Shown: positions 7,196 through 14,888 of the stretch, one piece after another
Layout of the letters: every line of letters begins with the position of its first letter
Numbering within the stretch: position 1 is the stretch's first letter
Assembly (NCBI GenBank): GCA_028710845.1
Contig: JAQTTI010000017.1
Coordinates: 1-15,532, forward strand
Direction: 5' to 3'
Origin: Candidatus Omnitrophota bacterium
GTDB lineage: Bacteria; Omnitrophota; Gorgyraeia; Gygaellales; Profunditerraquicolaceae
Length of the DNA stretch: 15,532 nt
Notes under the pieces: generated by a model
Told to the model about the DNA's origin: nothing
Databases searched by the model: none
The model's input: the letters and a program-made list of their open reading frames with translations, nothing else
Program-made: the position numbers and the translations under genes

Positions 7196-8461
7196 TTAGA
7201 TTAATTTTTTTGCTTCAGCAATAATTTTTTGGGCTTTCTTTTCTCCGATGCCCTTTATTTTCATCAACCCTTCTTCTTTGGCCTCAATTACATCTTTGAT
7301 GCTTTTGATTCCTTCTTCTTTCAAGGCTTCGACAAGTTTTTCACTTAATCCGGGAAGGTCTCCCAAAGAAACCTCTTCTTTTTTAGCCTCTTTTTTGGCT
7401 GCTTTTTTAGTTTCTTTCTTGGCAGACTTGGTTTTCTTAGGCTTTGGTTCTTCGGTTTCGTCTTTCTCAGCTTCCAGCGAAACAGCTTTTTCTGCGGTTT
7501 GGCCCAAAGCCTCCTGGGCAATCATGGTTTTGGTGCGGATATCCAGCTCCCACCCCACCAGCCTGGAAGCCAGACGCACATTCTGCCCGTGTTTACCAAT
7601 ACTTAAAGATAGCTGATCATCTTCTACGATGACTTCGGCTTTATTCTTTTCCCTATCCAGCTTTATTTCCGAAATTTTAGCCGGTGAAAGAGCGGCCTTG
7701 ATATATTCACGCAGGTCTTCGTTGAAACGGACTATATCGATTTTTTCACCCTGCAATTCATTAACGATATTCCTGACCCGGTTACCGCGCATGCCAACGC
7801 ATGCCCCCACAGCATCAACCTTTTCATTTTTGGAATATACAGAAATCTTGGTCCGCTCTCCGGCCTGACGGGTAATACCTCTGATTTCTACAATCCCTTC
7901 ATAAATTTCCGGAACTTCTAATTCAAACAGTTCTTTAACCAGATTAGGATGGGCCCTGGAAAGGATTATCTGCGGGCCTTTGGTGTCTTTCTTTACATCA
8001 ACCACATAGGCGCGGATACGTTGCCCCTGCTTAAATTCTTCTTTTGGAGACTGTTCCCTTTTAAGCAATATCCCTTCGGCTTTTCCCAAAAGGTCGATAA
8101 TAACATTACCCTTCTCAAAACGATAAACCGTGCCGCTAACGATCTCTCCTACCCGGCTTTGAAATTCTCCGAACACCACGTCTTTTTCCGCTTCGCGCAT
8201 CTTTTGGATAATTACCTGGCGGGCAGTAGATGCGGCAATCCTGCCGAAATCGATATTGGTAACCGGTTCGTTATTGCGAAAAGCCTGGATTTGGCCAGTT
8301 TGACGGTCAATGTGCACCTTAAATTCCTCGTCGGGTTTTAAATCTATCACTCTTTTGGCAGCGCTTAGCATTGCGCTTTCAACTGCCTCAAGCATAATCT
8401 CTCGTTTAATCCCTTTTTCGCGTTCAATCTGTTCAATTATCGCTAATAATTCCTGACTCAT
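7196..8461 (-). CDS. nusA: Transcription termination/antitermination factor NusA, with C-terminal HhH domain
   Basis: NusA binds RNA polymerase and nascent RNA, and controls pausing, termination and antitermination. The 421-residue protein has the RNA-polymerase-binding N-terminal domain (1-100), an S1 domain (about 104-170, from GEIVSGTVYRFEKG), a first KH domain with GMRG (223-226), and a second KH domain with SIGKHGQNVRLASRL (GKHG at 289-292). An acidic then Lys/Ala-rich linker follows (about 325-363), with repeated AKKE-like units. The last 56 residues form a helix-hairpin-helix module with LPGLSEKLVEAL and MKIKGIGEKKAQKI. Many NusA proteins end after KH2; E. coli instead has two acidic repeats. 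The start ATG lies 3 nt after the rimP stop, with GGAGA at the end of rimP as ribosome-binding site. Confidence 0.97.
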   Translation of the reverse strand: MSQELLAIIEQIEREKGIKREIMLEAVESAMLSAAKRVIDLKPDEEFKVHIDRQTGQIQAFRNNEPVTNIDFGRIAASTARQVIIQKMREAEKDVVFGEFQSRVGEIVSGTVYRFEKGNVIIDLLGKAEGILLKREQSPKEEFKQGQRIRAYVVDVKKDTKGPQIILSRAHPNLVKELFELEVPEIYEGIVEIRGITRQAGERTKISVYSKNEKVDAVGACVGMRGNRVRNIVNELQGEKIDIVRFNEDLREYIKAALSPAKISEIKLDREKNKAEVIVEDDQLSLSIGKHGQNVRLASRLVGWELDIRTKTMIAQEALGQTAEKAVSLEAEKDETEEPKPKKTKSAKKETKKAAKKEAKKEEVSLGDLPGLSEKLVEALKEEGIKSIKDVIEAKEEGLMKIKGIGEKKAQKIIAEAKKLI

Positions 8462-8464
8462 TTT

Positions 8465-8938
8465 TTAATCTCCATTATTTTTTAATAATAAATGCGCTTT
8501 ATTAATTTTGTTTAAAGGAATCACTAATTCCCTTTCCGGCGCTTTTACATTAACATTGTTATCATCTGCATTAATCACTATTGCCTGCCACTCAAGCTTT
8601 CCTTCAACCGGCTCTTTAAGGAAAAATACCGCTTCTTTATTTTTACACCTTAAGAAATCCTTTTTCGAGCTTAAATTACGGTCAAGGCCGGGAGAAGAAA
8701 CCTCCAGGATATACTCGGATGCAATCAGCTCTTTTTCTTCGATTAAATCACCAAGCCGGCGGTTAAGCAGGGCGCATTCGCCCAAAGTTATGCCTCCATC
8801 AGGATAATCGGCTAAAACCCTGATTACAAGCTTTCGGCCTTGCGGCCTTAAGATCAAATCGATAAGCTCTATATTTTTAACCCTAAAAAGCCCGTTAATC
8901 AGGCTGTCTAGATCTTTAACCAGCTCTTCTTTTATCAT
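8465..8938 (-). CDS. rimP: Ribosome maturation factor RimP
   Basis: RimP assists maturation of the 30S ribosomal subunit. The 157-residue protein is of normal length. It shows the family pattern: an N-terminal alpha/beta domain with ELIDLILRPQGRKLVIRVL, then DGGITLGECALLNRRLGDLIEE, the signature YILEVSSPGLDRNL (about 76-89), and a C-terminal SH3-like beta domain ending in LVIPLNKINKAHLLL. It lies directly upstream of nusA, the standard rimP-nusA-infB order, with 3 nt between stop and start. It starts 2 nt after the preceding ATPase gene. The only Shine-Dalgarno-like bases (AGGA) touch the ATG too closely to be typical, so coupled translation is likely. Confidence 0.95.
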   Translation of the reverse strand: MIKEELVKDLDSLINGLFRVKNIELIDLILRPQGRKLVIRVLADYPDGGITLGECALLNRRLGDLIEEKELIASEYILEVSSPGLDRNLSSKKDFLRCKNKEAVFFLKEPVEGKLEWQAIVINADDNNVNVKAPERELVIPLNKINKAHLLLKNNGD

Positions 8939-8940
8939 TC

Positions 8941-10170
8941 CTAAAAATCATGGCTAACGTAGCCGGATATTTTGTTAAGTTTATTATAAAAATTCGGCCT
9001 GGTCTTAGTGCATTTAAGGCTCTTGGAACTTTCATCAAAAACAAAAATATCCTGAATGGCGAATTCTTTGGATTTGACTACTTCGCTGATCTGGGTAACC
9101 TTACGGGAGCCGTCTGAAAACCTGGTCAAATAAACAACCAAGTCAACCGCCCCGGTAATCTGCCTTTTGGCAACTTCGCTCGACATATTGCTGCTACCCA
9201 TTAAAACCAGGATTTCCAGCCGATCCAAAGCCTCAAGGGGAGAACTGGCATGCAAAGTAGTCATCGAACCTTCGTGCCCCGTATTCATTGCCTGAATCAT
9301 GTCTAAAACTTCTCCGCCTCTTACTTCGCCGGCAATAATCCTGTCCGGTCTCATATGTAATGCGTTCTTAAACAGGTCCCTTACACTGATTTCTCCTTTT
9401 CCCTCAACATTAAACGGCCGGGTTTCCATCGGCACTGTATGTTTTCTGGAAACAATCAACTCACGCGTATCCTCTATCGTAATCAACCTTTCGTTTTCGG
9501 GTATAAAATCGATCAAGGCATTCAAAAAGGTGGTTTTACCGCTTCCTGCGCCTCCTGAAATTAAAATATTCAACCGCGAAACTATGCAGGCTTTCAAAAA
9601 TTCTGCCGCCGAAGCGCTGATACTGCCTGATTTGATCAGGTCTTCCATACGTAAAACATTATAAGAGAATTTCCTGATAGTTAACAACGGCCCAATGGTT
9701 GAAACCGGACTCCTTACTATATTGACGCGCGAACCGTCAGAAAGCCTGGCGTCTACAAAAGGCTCAAATTCGGAAATTCTCCTTCCGATAGGAGCGGTGA
9801 TCTTTTCGATCAGATATGATACCTGGGATTCGTCGTAAAAAGTTATATCAGTCAGCTCTAAGTTACCGCTTCTTTCTACATAAACCTGGCGCGGACCGTT
9901 AACCATAATTTCGGTGACGGTCGGGTCTTTAAGCAGTTGTTCAATCGGACCAAAGCCGAGAAAATGGGTAATTATTTCCTCCATCAGCTTTTCCTGTTCG
10001 TGGCGATGCAGGCTGATTCTATTTCCTTTTATCACCGATTTAAATGCGGTTTCTATCGTCCGTTGGAATACTGAACGGTCCTCCTTGCCAAAATTAGCCC
10101 TAAGCTCTTCTTCTTTTGTTTTTAAATATGCTAAAACTTCTTCTTTGATTGCCTTAAGATGTTCTGTCAT
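8941..10170 (-). CDS. CpaF/TadA-type secretion ATPase (second, divergent copy)
   Basis: This is an ATPase of the type II/IV secretion GspE superfamily, CpaF (TadA) branch, which energises Tad pilus assembly or related secretion at the cytoplasmic membrane. The 409-residue protein has a coiled N-terminus (1-70), the family segment GFGPIEQLLKDPTVTEIMVNG (about 72-92), Walker A GGAGSGKTT (206-214), an Asp box TIEDTREL (231-238), Walker B RIIAGEVRG (277-285) and a His box GHEGSMTTLHASSP (299-311). All catalytic elements are intact. The C-terminal end (from about 370) is diverged from the usual CpaF tail: the FRATGIRP..-like motif is reduced to CTKTRPNFYNKL. It follows proS by 13 nt with AGGAGA 9 nt before its ATG, and precedes rimP by 2 nt. 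No Tad partner gene is in view. Confidence 0.93.
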   Translation of the reverse strand: MTEHLKAIKEEVLAYLKTKEEELRANFGKEDRSVFQRTIETAFKSVIKGNRISLHRHEQEKLMEEIITHFLGFGPIEQLLKDPTVTEIMVNGPRQVYVERSGNLELTDITFYDESQVSYLIEKITAPIGRRISEFEPFVDARLSDGSRVNIVRSPVSTIGPLLTIRKFSYNVLRMEDLIKSGSISASAAEFLKACIVSRLNILISGGAGSGKTTFLNALIDFIPENERLITIEDTRELIVSRKHTVPMETRPFNVEGKGEISVRDLFKNALHMRPDRIIAGEVRGGEVLDMIQAMNTGHEGSMTTLHASSPLEALDRLEILVLMGSSNMSSEVAKRQITGAVDLVVYLTRFSDGSRKVTQISEVVKSKEFAIQDIFVFDESSKSLKCTKTRPNFYNKLNKISGYVSHDF

Positions 10171-10183
10171 TTAAAATTGTCTC

Positions 10184-11422
10184 CTATACCAAATCAGCAA
10201 CAGATTTCAATGCTTCGCCTTTCGATAAAATAAAGGTCTCTTTAGTCTTACGAACCCTAAGTTCGACCTTTTTTTCTTCGATATTTTTCTTGCCTATTAC
10301 AATGCTTAAGGGCACGCCGATAAGGTCGGCATCTTTAAATTTTACCCCGGCCCGCTCATCCCTGTCGTCAATGAGGATTGAAAAACCTTTAGCGTTTAAT
10401 TGGTTATACATATCCAGCGCCTCTTTCATAATTTCATTATTGGTAACATCCAAAGGCAGGACTATCACCTCAAACGGGGCAATTTCTTTGGGGAAAATAA
10501 TTCCGTCTTTATCATTGTTTTGCTCGATTACTGCCGAGATCAACCTCGAAACGCCGATACCATAGCAGCCCATAACTAGCGGAGAAAGATTACCTTTAAT
10601 ATCGGAAAAATTTGCCCCTAAAGCCTGGCTGTATTTTAATCCCAGTTTAAATATATGGCCGACTTCAATAGTATTTACCTTATCCGCCTTGGAATTGCAT
10701 TTAGGACAGAGATCGCTTTCTCCGGCCGCAGAAGCCTGTAAGCATTCCGGACAGACGCATACCACATCCTCGCCAAGGGCAGCCGGAGCCATAAATTCAT
10801 GGGAAACTTTGCCGCCCATAATACCGGAATCAGCTTCCGTAATTAAAGTTTTTAATCCGCATCTTAAAAATATCTTTTTATATGCTTCAAATATTAACGA
10901 ATAGTTCCTGTCTAAACCGGCTTCGTCCTTATCAAAACTATAAGCGTCTTTCATGATAAATTCACAGGCCCTGATCAGGCCAAAACGCGGACGGATTTCA
11001 TCCCGGAATTTTGTCTGGATCTGGTATAAGATTAAAGGCAGCTGCCTATAGCTGGAAATATTGTTTTTAATTAAATCGGTAATTATTTCTTCATGGGTCG
11101 GGCCGAGAACAAGGTTTCTGCCCCGCCTGTCCTTGAGCCTTAACATTACTTCGCCTAAATCTTTATCGCGCCCCGTCTTCTGCCAGAGTTCTAAGGGATG
11201 TAATGCCGGAAGCAATAATTCGCTAGCCCCGCAGGCATTCATCTCCTGGCGGATTATCGCCTGGATCTTTTCTAAAACCCGTAAACCCAGGGGAAGATAG
11301 GTATAAGCCCCGTCCATGAGCATGCGGACAAATCCGGCGCGTAATAATAGCTGGTGGCTTAATGACTCGGCCTCTTTAGGTGTTTCTTTTAGCGTTGGAA
11401 TAAAAACTTTTGTCCAAAACAT
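10184..11422 (-). CDS. proS: Proline-tRNA ligase, short form lacking the INS editing domain
   Basis: ProRS charges tRNA-Pro. This 412-residue class II enzyme is of the bacterial type but far shorter than the roughly 570-residue standard form. Motif 2 is seen as TKFRDEIRPRFGLIRACEF (138-155, followed by IMKDAYSF), motif 3 as GCYGIGVSRLISAVIEQ (285-301), and the anticodon-binding domain from about 315 (FEVIVLPLD, DDRDERAGVKFKDADLIG). The INS editing domain, normally about 180 residues between motifs 2 and 3, is missing. In its place is a short cysteine knuckle, C224-x2-C227-x11-C239-x2-C242 (plus C222), before EVGHIFKLGLKYSQALGA. This probably fuses the two cysteine pairs that border INS in long enzymes. 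Without INS it should not clear Ala-tRNA-Pro in cis. The ATG is supported by AAGGA about 5 nt upstream. Confidence 0.96.
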   Translation of the reverse strand: MFWTKVFIPTLKETPKEAESLSHQLLLRAGFVRMLMDGAYTYLPLGLRVLEKIQAIIRQEMNACGASELLLPALHPLELWQKTGRDKDLGEVMLRLKDRRGRNLVLGPTHEEIITDLIKNNISSYRQLPLILYQIQTKFRDEIRPRFGLIRACEFIMKDAYSFDKDEAGLDRNYSLIFEAYKKIFLRCGLKTLITEADSGIMGGKVSHEFMAPAALGEDVVCVCPECLQASAAGESDLCPKCNSKADKVNTIEVGHIFKLGLKYSQALGANFSDIKGNLSPLVMGCYGIGVSRLISAVIEQNNDKDGIIFPKEIAPFEVIVLPLDVTNNEIMKEALDMYNQLNAKGFSILIDDRDERAGVKFKDADLIGVPLSIVIGKKNIEEKKVELRVRKTKETFILSKGEALKSVADLV

Positions 11423-11446
11423 CTTAATCCTTATTTCCTTCTCTGG

Positions 11447-12709
11447 TTAGTCTTTTCTAAATATTTCCCTGGGTAAATTTACTCCTCTTTTGGCAAACAA
11501 AGGATAGAATACCGGTTCTATTCCGGTAGCTTTAAAAGCTCCATAAACCTTGCCGTCCTCGACAACATTATTTATTTCATAGTAAAAAAGATCCTCCAGG
11601 TTTACCCATCCATTCTTGATGCCATTGACCTGGGTAATCCGGGTAATTTTGCGGGTGCCGTCAGCCAGCTGGTCCTGCTGGATGATTAAATGCAAGGAAG
11701 CGGCAATCTGGCGGTGGATTGCTTCCAAAGTTATAGGTATCCCCGACATAAGAATGGTTGTTTCCAGGCGGTGTAAAACTTCAGCCGGAGTATTCGCATG
11801 GATAACTGAAAGAGCGCCGTTATGGCCGGAACACATAGCCTGAAGCATATCCAAAGCTTCAGGGCCTCTTATCTCGCCCAAAATAATCCTTTGCGGCCGC
11901 ATCCGCAAGGTATTGCGGAAAATATCCCTGATGGTAATCTCGCCTTTTCCTTCGATATTAGCCGGTTTAGTTTCCAACCTGACAACGTGGTCCTGGGACA
12001 AATGCAATTCCGCGGTATCTTCAATAGTAATTGTCCGCTCATCATTTCCGATATAGCTTGAAAGTACGCCTACCGTCGTAGTTTTTCCGCTTCCGGTAGC
12101 GCCGGCAAATATCATATTAACCTTGCCCTTAACGCAGGCAATCAAAAAATCCGCCATTCTTCGATCAAAGGTCCCCAGCTCGATTAAATCTTCCGCTTTA
12201 ATAATTTTCTTAAGAAATTTACGGATGGTAATAGTCGGGCCGTCTAAAGCCAGCGGAGGAATAATTATATTTACCCGCGAGCCATCCTGAAGGCAAACGT
12301 CCGTATAAGGAGATAGCTCATCGACCCTCCTTCTGGTGGGCGCTAAAATTTTCTGGACGATATACATTAACTGCTGGTCGCTGTCAAATTTAATATTGGT
12401 TAATATTTTTTTGCCGAGTTTTTCGACGTATACGTTCTGGGTACCATTGATCATAATTTCGGTAATATCGGGATCCATCATCAGTTTTTCAATCGGCCCG
12501 AAACCGGAAAATTCATCGACCAGTTCGTTGATGATCTTTTCCCTTTCTTCCTGCTTAAGCGGCCCGCGCGGCTGAGCTAAGATACCTTCAAGAATATTCC
12601 TGACAACTGCTGCCACTTCGGTCTTTTCACCCGAGCTTTTTTGCAAAATATAGCTGTATTTTGCGATAAAATCCTCGCGTACTCTGCCTTTTAAATTCTG
12701 CTGGGCCAT
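11447..12709 (-). CDS. CpaF/TadA-type secretion ATPase (first copy)
   Basis: This is a full-length CpaF-type ATPase of the GspE superfamily, 420 residues, expected to be a hexameric motor for Tad pili or a related secretion machine at the inner membrane. It contains FSGFGPIEKLMMDPDITEIM (67-86), DGSRVNIIIPPLALDGPTIT (142-161), Walker A GATGSGKTT (203-211), an Asp box TIEDTAEL (228-235), Walker B RIILGEIRG (274-282) and a His box GHNGALSVIHAN (295-306). It has a canonical CpaF C-terminus, GAFKATGIEPVFYPLFAKRG, ending LPREIF. AGGAG lies 5 nt before the ATG, 11 nt after ispG. It is clearly paralogous to the ATPase downstream of proS, but only this copy keeps the standard tail. No pilin, CpaE, TadB/C or secretin gene is present in the window. 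Confidence 0.94.
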   Translation of the reverse strand: MAQQNLKGRVREDFIAKYSYILQKSSGEKTEVAAVVRNILEGILAQPRGPLKQEEREKIINELVDEFSGFGPIEKLMMDPDITEIMINGTQNVYVEKLGKKILTNIKFDSDQQLMYIVQKILAPTRRRVDELSPYTDVCLQDGSRVNIIIPPLALDGPTITIRKFLKKIIKAEDLIELGTFDRRMADFLIACVKGKVNMIFAGATGSGKTTTVGVLSSYIGNDERTITIEDTAELHLSQDHVVRLETKPANIEGKGEITIRDIFRNTLRMRPQRIILGEIRGPEALDMLQAMCSGHNGALSVIHANTPAEVLHRLETTILMSGIPITLEAIHRQIAASLHLIIQQDQLADGTRKITRITQVNGIKNGWVNLEDLFYYEINNVVEDGKVYGAFKATGIEPVFYPLFAKRGVNLPREIFRKD

Positions 12710-12720
12710 ATAATCTCCTT

Positions 12721-13794
12721 TTAGGTTTTTGCCCTCTGTTTGATCTCGTTTAATAGAACATTTACGGAATCTTTGGCCGCAATTTTCCTGACTATTTTAC
12801 CGTTTGAAAATAATAACCCTTCATTTTTGCCGAAGGCTAGGCCCAGGTCTACCCCTTTTGCTTCACCTGGCCCGTTAACTACGCATCCCATTATGGCTAT
12901 TTTTAAAGGATCAGACCTCTTAACCAGCCTTTGGCAGCCTATTTTAGCTTCAAGTTCTTTGACGATATTTATTAAATCTACTTCACACCTGCCGCAGGTC
13001 GGGCAGCTGATTATCTGAATTCCGCTAGTAAAAAGACCTAATGACCCAAGTATACCTTTGGCTGCTTTAACCTCTTCGACCGGATTATCGGTCAAAGACA
13101 CCCTTATTGTATCACCAATACCCTCTAACAGTAAAGCCCCTATTGCAACGCTTGATTTAATCACCCCGTTAAAGGAAGAACCGGTTGCGGTAAGGCCAAG
13201 ATGCAAAGGGTAGCCGCAAAGCCTGGAAACCTTGCGGTAGCTTTCGATTGTATCCAAAACATTGTTGGCTTTAAGCGATATGACTATATTGTGAAATTTT
13301 TGCTTCTCAATGATTTTTACATAATTCAAACAGGATTTTACCAGTCTATCAGTCATCGAAGATTTCCTGGGACCGTTATCCTTGACTGAACCGCTGTTTA
13401 AACCGATACGTAAAGGGATCCTGGCTTGTTTTAAAGCACTGACCACAGTGTTAATCTCTTCAGGTTTATCGATATTTCCCGGATTTAACCTGATTTTGTC
13501 TGCACCGTTTTCGATGGCAGCTATTGCTAATTTATAAGAAAAGTGAATATCGGCAACCAAAGGAATCTTGGATCCTGCTTTAATCTTCTTTAAAGCAGCT
13601 GCATCAGCCGCATCTTTAATTGCCAGGCGAACAATCTGGCACCCCTGCCCGGCCAATTCCCTAATCTGCTTCAAAGTAGCTTCTACATCCGAAGTTTTTG
13701 TCTTAGTCATTGACTGAATAGCAATCGGATGGAGCGATCCGATAGTAACATTACCTATTTTTACCGATTTGGTCTTTTTTCTTTTAATTTCCAT
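12721..13794 (-). CDS. ispG: 4-hydroxy-3-methylbut-2-en-1-yl diphosphate synthase IspG
   Basis: IspG (GcpE) is the [4Fe-4S] enzyme that converts MEcPP to HMBPP, the penultimate step of the MEP isoprenoid pathway. The 357-residue protein is the compact two-domain bacterial form, without the extra domain of chlamydial and plant enzymes. The TIM-barrel half shows IAIQSMTKTKTSD, PLVADIHFSYKLAIAAIENG, KIRLNPGNI, and PLHLGLTATGS. The cluster-binding half has SCPTCGRC (C264, C267, and an extra C270), MGCVVNGPGEAKG (C304) and E311. C264, C267, C304 and E311 match the known ligand pattern. The gene starts 2 nt after rseP, with no clear Shine-Dalgarno, and shares this stretch with dxr, another MEP-pathway gene. 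Confidence 0.98.
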   Translation of the reverse strand: MEIKRKKTKSVKIGNVTIGSLHPIAIQSMTKTKTSDVEATLKQIRELAGQGCQIVRLAIKDAADAAALKKIKAGSKIPLVADIHFSYKLAIAAIENGADKIRLNPGNIDKPEEINTVVSALKQARIPLRIGLNSGSVKDNGPRKSSMTDRLVKSCLNYVKIIEKQKFHNIVISLKANNVLDTIESYRKVSRLCGYPLHLGLTATGSSFNGVIKSSVAIGALLLEGIGDTIRVSLTDNPVEEVKAAKGILGSLGLFTSGIQIISCPTCGRCEVDLINIVKELEAKIGCQRLVKRSDPLKIAIMGCVVNGPGEAKGVDLGLAFGKNEGLLFSNGKIVRKIAAKDSVNVLLNEIKQRAKT

Positions 13795-13796
13795 AT

Positions 13797-14876
13797 TTAT
13801 TTGGCAAAAAATTTGCCGATCTTATCCCCGTATAGCCTCAATATATCATTGTAAGTAACAAATAAAGCCAGGCTGATCAAAAACGTAAAACCGATGTTGT
13901 TGATTACCTGTTCTGCCTTAAGGCCTATCCCCTTTTTCCTGATTTTTTCAAGCCCCAGTAAAAATAGATGCCCGCCGTCAAGAATAGGCAAAGGCAGGAT
14001 ATTAAATATCGCCAGACTTACGCTTAATACGGCAATCAAATGCAATATTGCAATTAACCCTAACTTGGCGACTTTAGAAGTGATAAAAAGTATTCCCAGG
14101 GGACCGGTCATTGATTCACGCATGGACATTCGGCCGGTAACCAGCGCCCATAAGCCTTCGAAGGTCTGTACTGTCAGGCTAAAGGTTTTCTTTGCGGCCA
14201 GGTACCCCGATTCAAAAAAACCATGCCTTACTTCGATTATTTCGTCAAAAGGGGTGATACCTATAATACCCATAGTCATTTTTTTACCCAACTGGTCATC
14301 AATAGTTTTATCTCTAAGCGGGACATTAAAATTCAGCTCCTGGTTATCGCGTAAAACGGCTACTTTGACGCTGGAGGCGGCCTTGTTTTCCTGGATCCTC
14401 GCCTGCAGGTCTTCCCACAAGTCGACTCTTTTGCCTTCGATCGAAATAATCCTGTCCCCTATAGCTAACCCCGCTTCTTTCGCCCCATAACCATCGGTTA
14501 ATCCTCCGACTTTAGCAGTTAAGCTGGGATAGCCGATAAAAAATATAAGCCAAAAAAATAAAAATCCCAGCAGGTAATTCAGAAAAGGGCCGAAAAAGAT
14601 GATCTGGAACCTTTTCCCGGGTGCTTTTGAGAAATATTCGTCTTTGGCGCCTTTATATTCAGCCTGGCTATCACCTGCCATTTTAACATAACCGCCGAGA
14701 GGAATAAGGCTTAAAGAGTATTCCGTATCCCCGGACTTTTTCTTAAATATCTGCGGGCCGAAACCTAATGAAAACTGTTCGACGCGCACCCCATTTTTCC
14801 GGGCGCAGATAAAATGCCCGAATTCATGGACAATAATAAGCAGGCTCAAGATAAAAATAAAAATAAGTATCGGCAT
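13797..14876 (-). CDS. rseP: RseP-type site-2 membrane metalloprotease
   Basis: This is an intramembrane zinc protease of the M50B family (RseP/RasP), which cuts membrane-bound regulators or signal-peptide remnants. The 359-residue protein starts with a membrane segment carrying the zinc motif HEFGH (17-21). It then has SLGFGPQIF and IPLGGYVKMAGDS (about 58-70), a membrane segment about 92-115, one PDZ domain (about 120-190, with GLAIGDRIISIEGKRV), and the second active-site motif NILPLPILDGGH (292-303, Asp300). A final membrane segment is at 325-345. E. coli RseP has two PDZ domains and about 450 residues; the single-PDZ form is common elsewhere. No anti-sigma factor gene is nearby, so its substrate is unknown. 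The start is 12 nt after dxr, with no clear Shine-Dalgarno. Confidence 0.97.
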   Translation of the reverse strand: MPILIFIFILSLLIIVHEFGHFICARKNGVRVEQFSLGFGPQIFKKKSGDTEYSLSLIPLGGYVKMAGDSQAEYKGAKDEYFSKAPGKRFQIIFFGPFLNYLLGFLFFWLIFFIGYPSLTAKVGGLTDGYGAKEAGLAIGDRIISIEGKRVDLWEDLQARIQENKAASSVKVAVLRDNQELNFNVPLRDKTIDDQLGKKMTMGIIGITPFDEIIEVRHGFFESGYLAAKKTFSLTVQTFEGLWALVTGRMSMRESMTGPLGILFITSKVAKLGLIAILHLIAVLSVSLAIFNILPLPILDGGHLFLLGLEKIRKKGIGLKAEQVINNIGFTFLISLALFVTYNDILRLYGDKIGKFFAK

Positions 14877-14888
14877 TTTTAATTAATG

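Noticed and set aside
13894..14490. 198-codon open frame on the plus strand across rseP
   Set aside because: It is antisense to a fully conserved protease, has low-complexity composition and no recognisable motif; it is a by-product of codon use in rseP.
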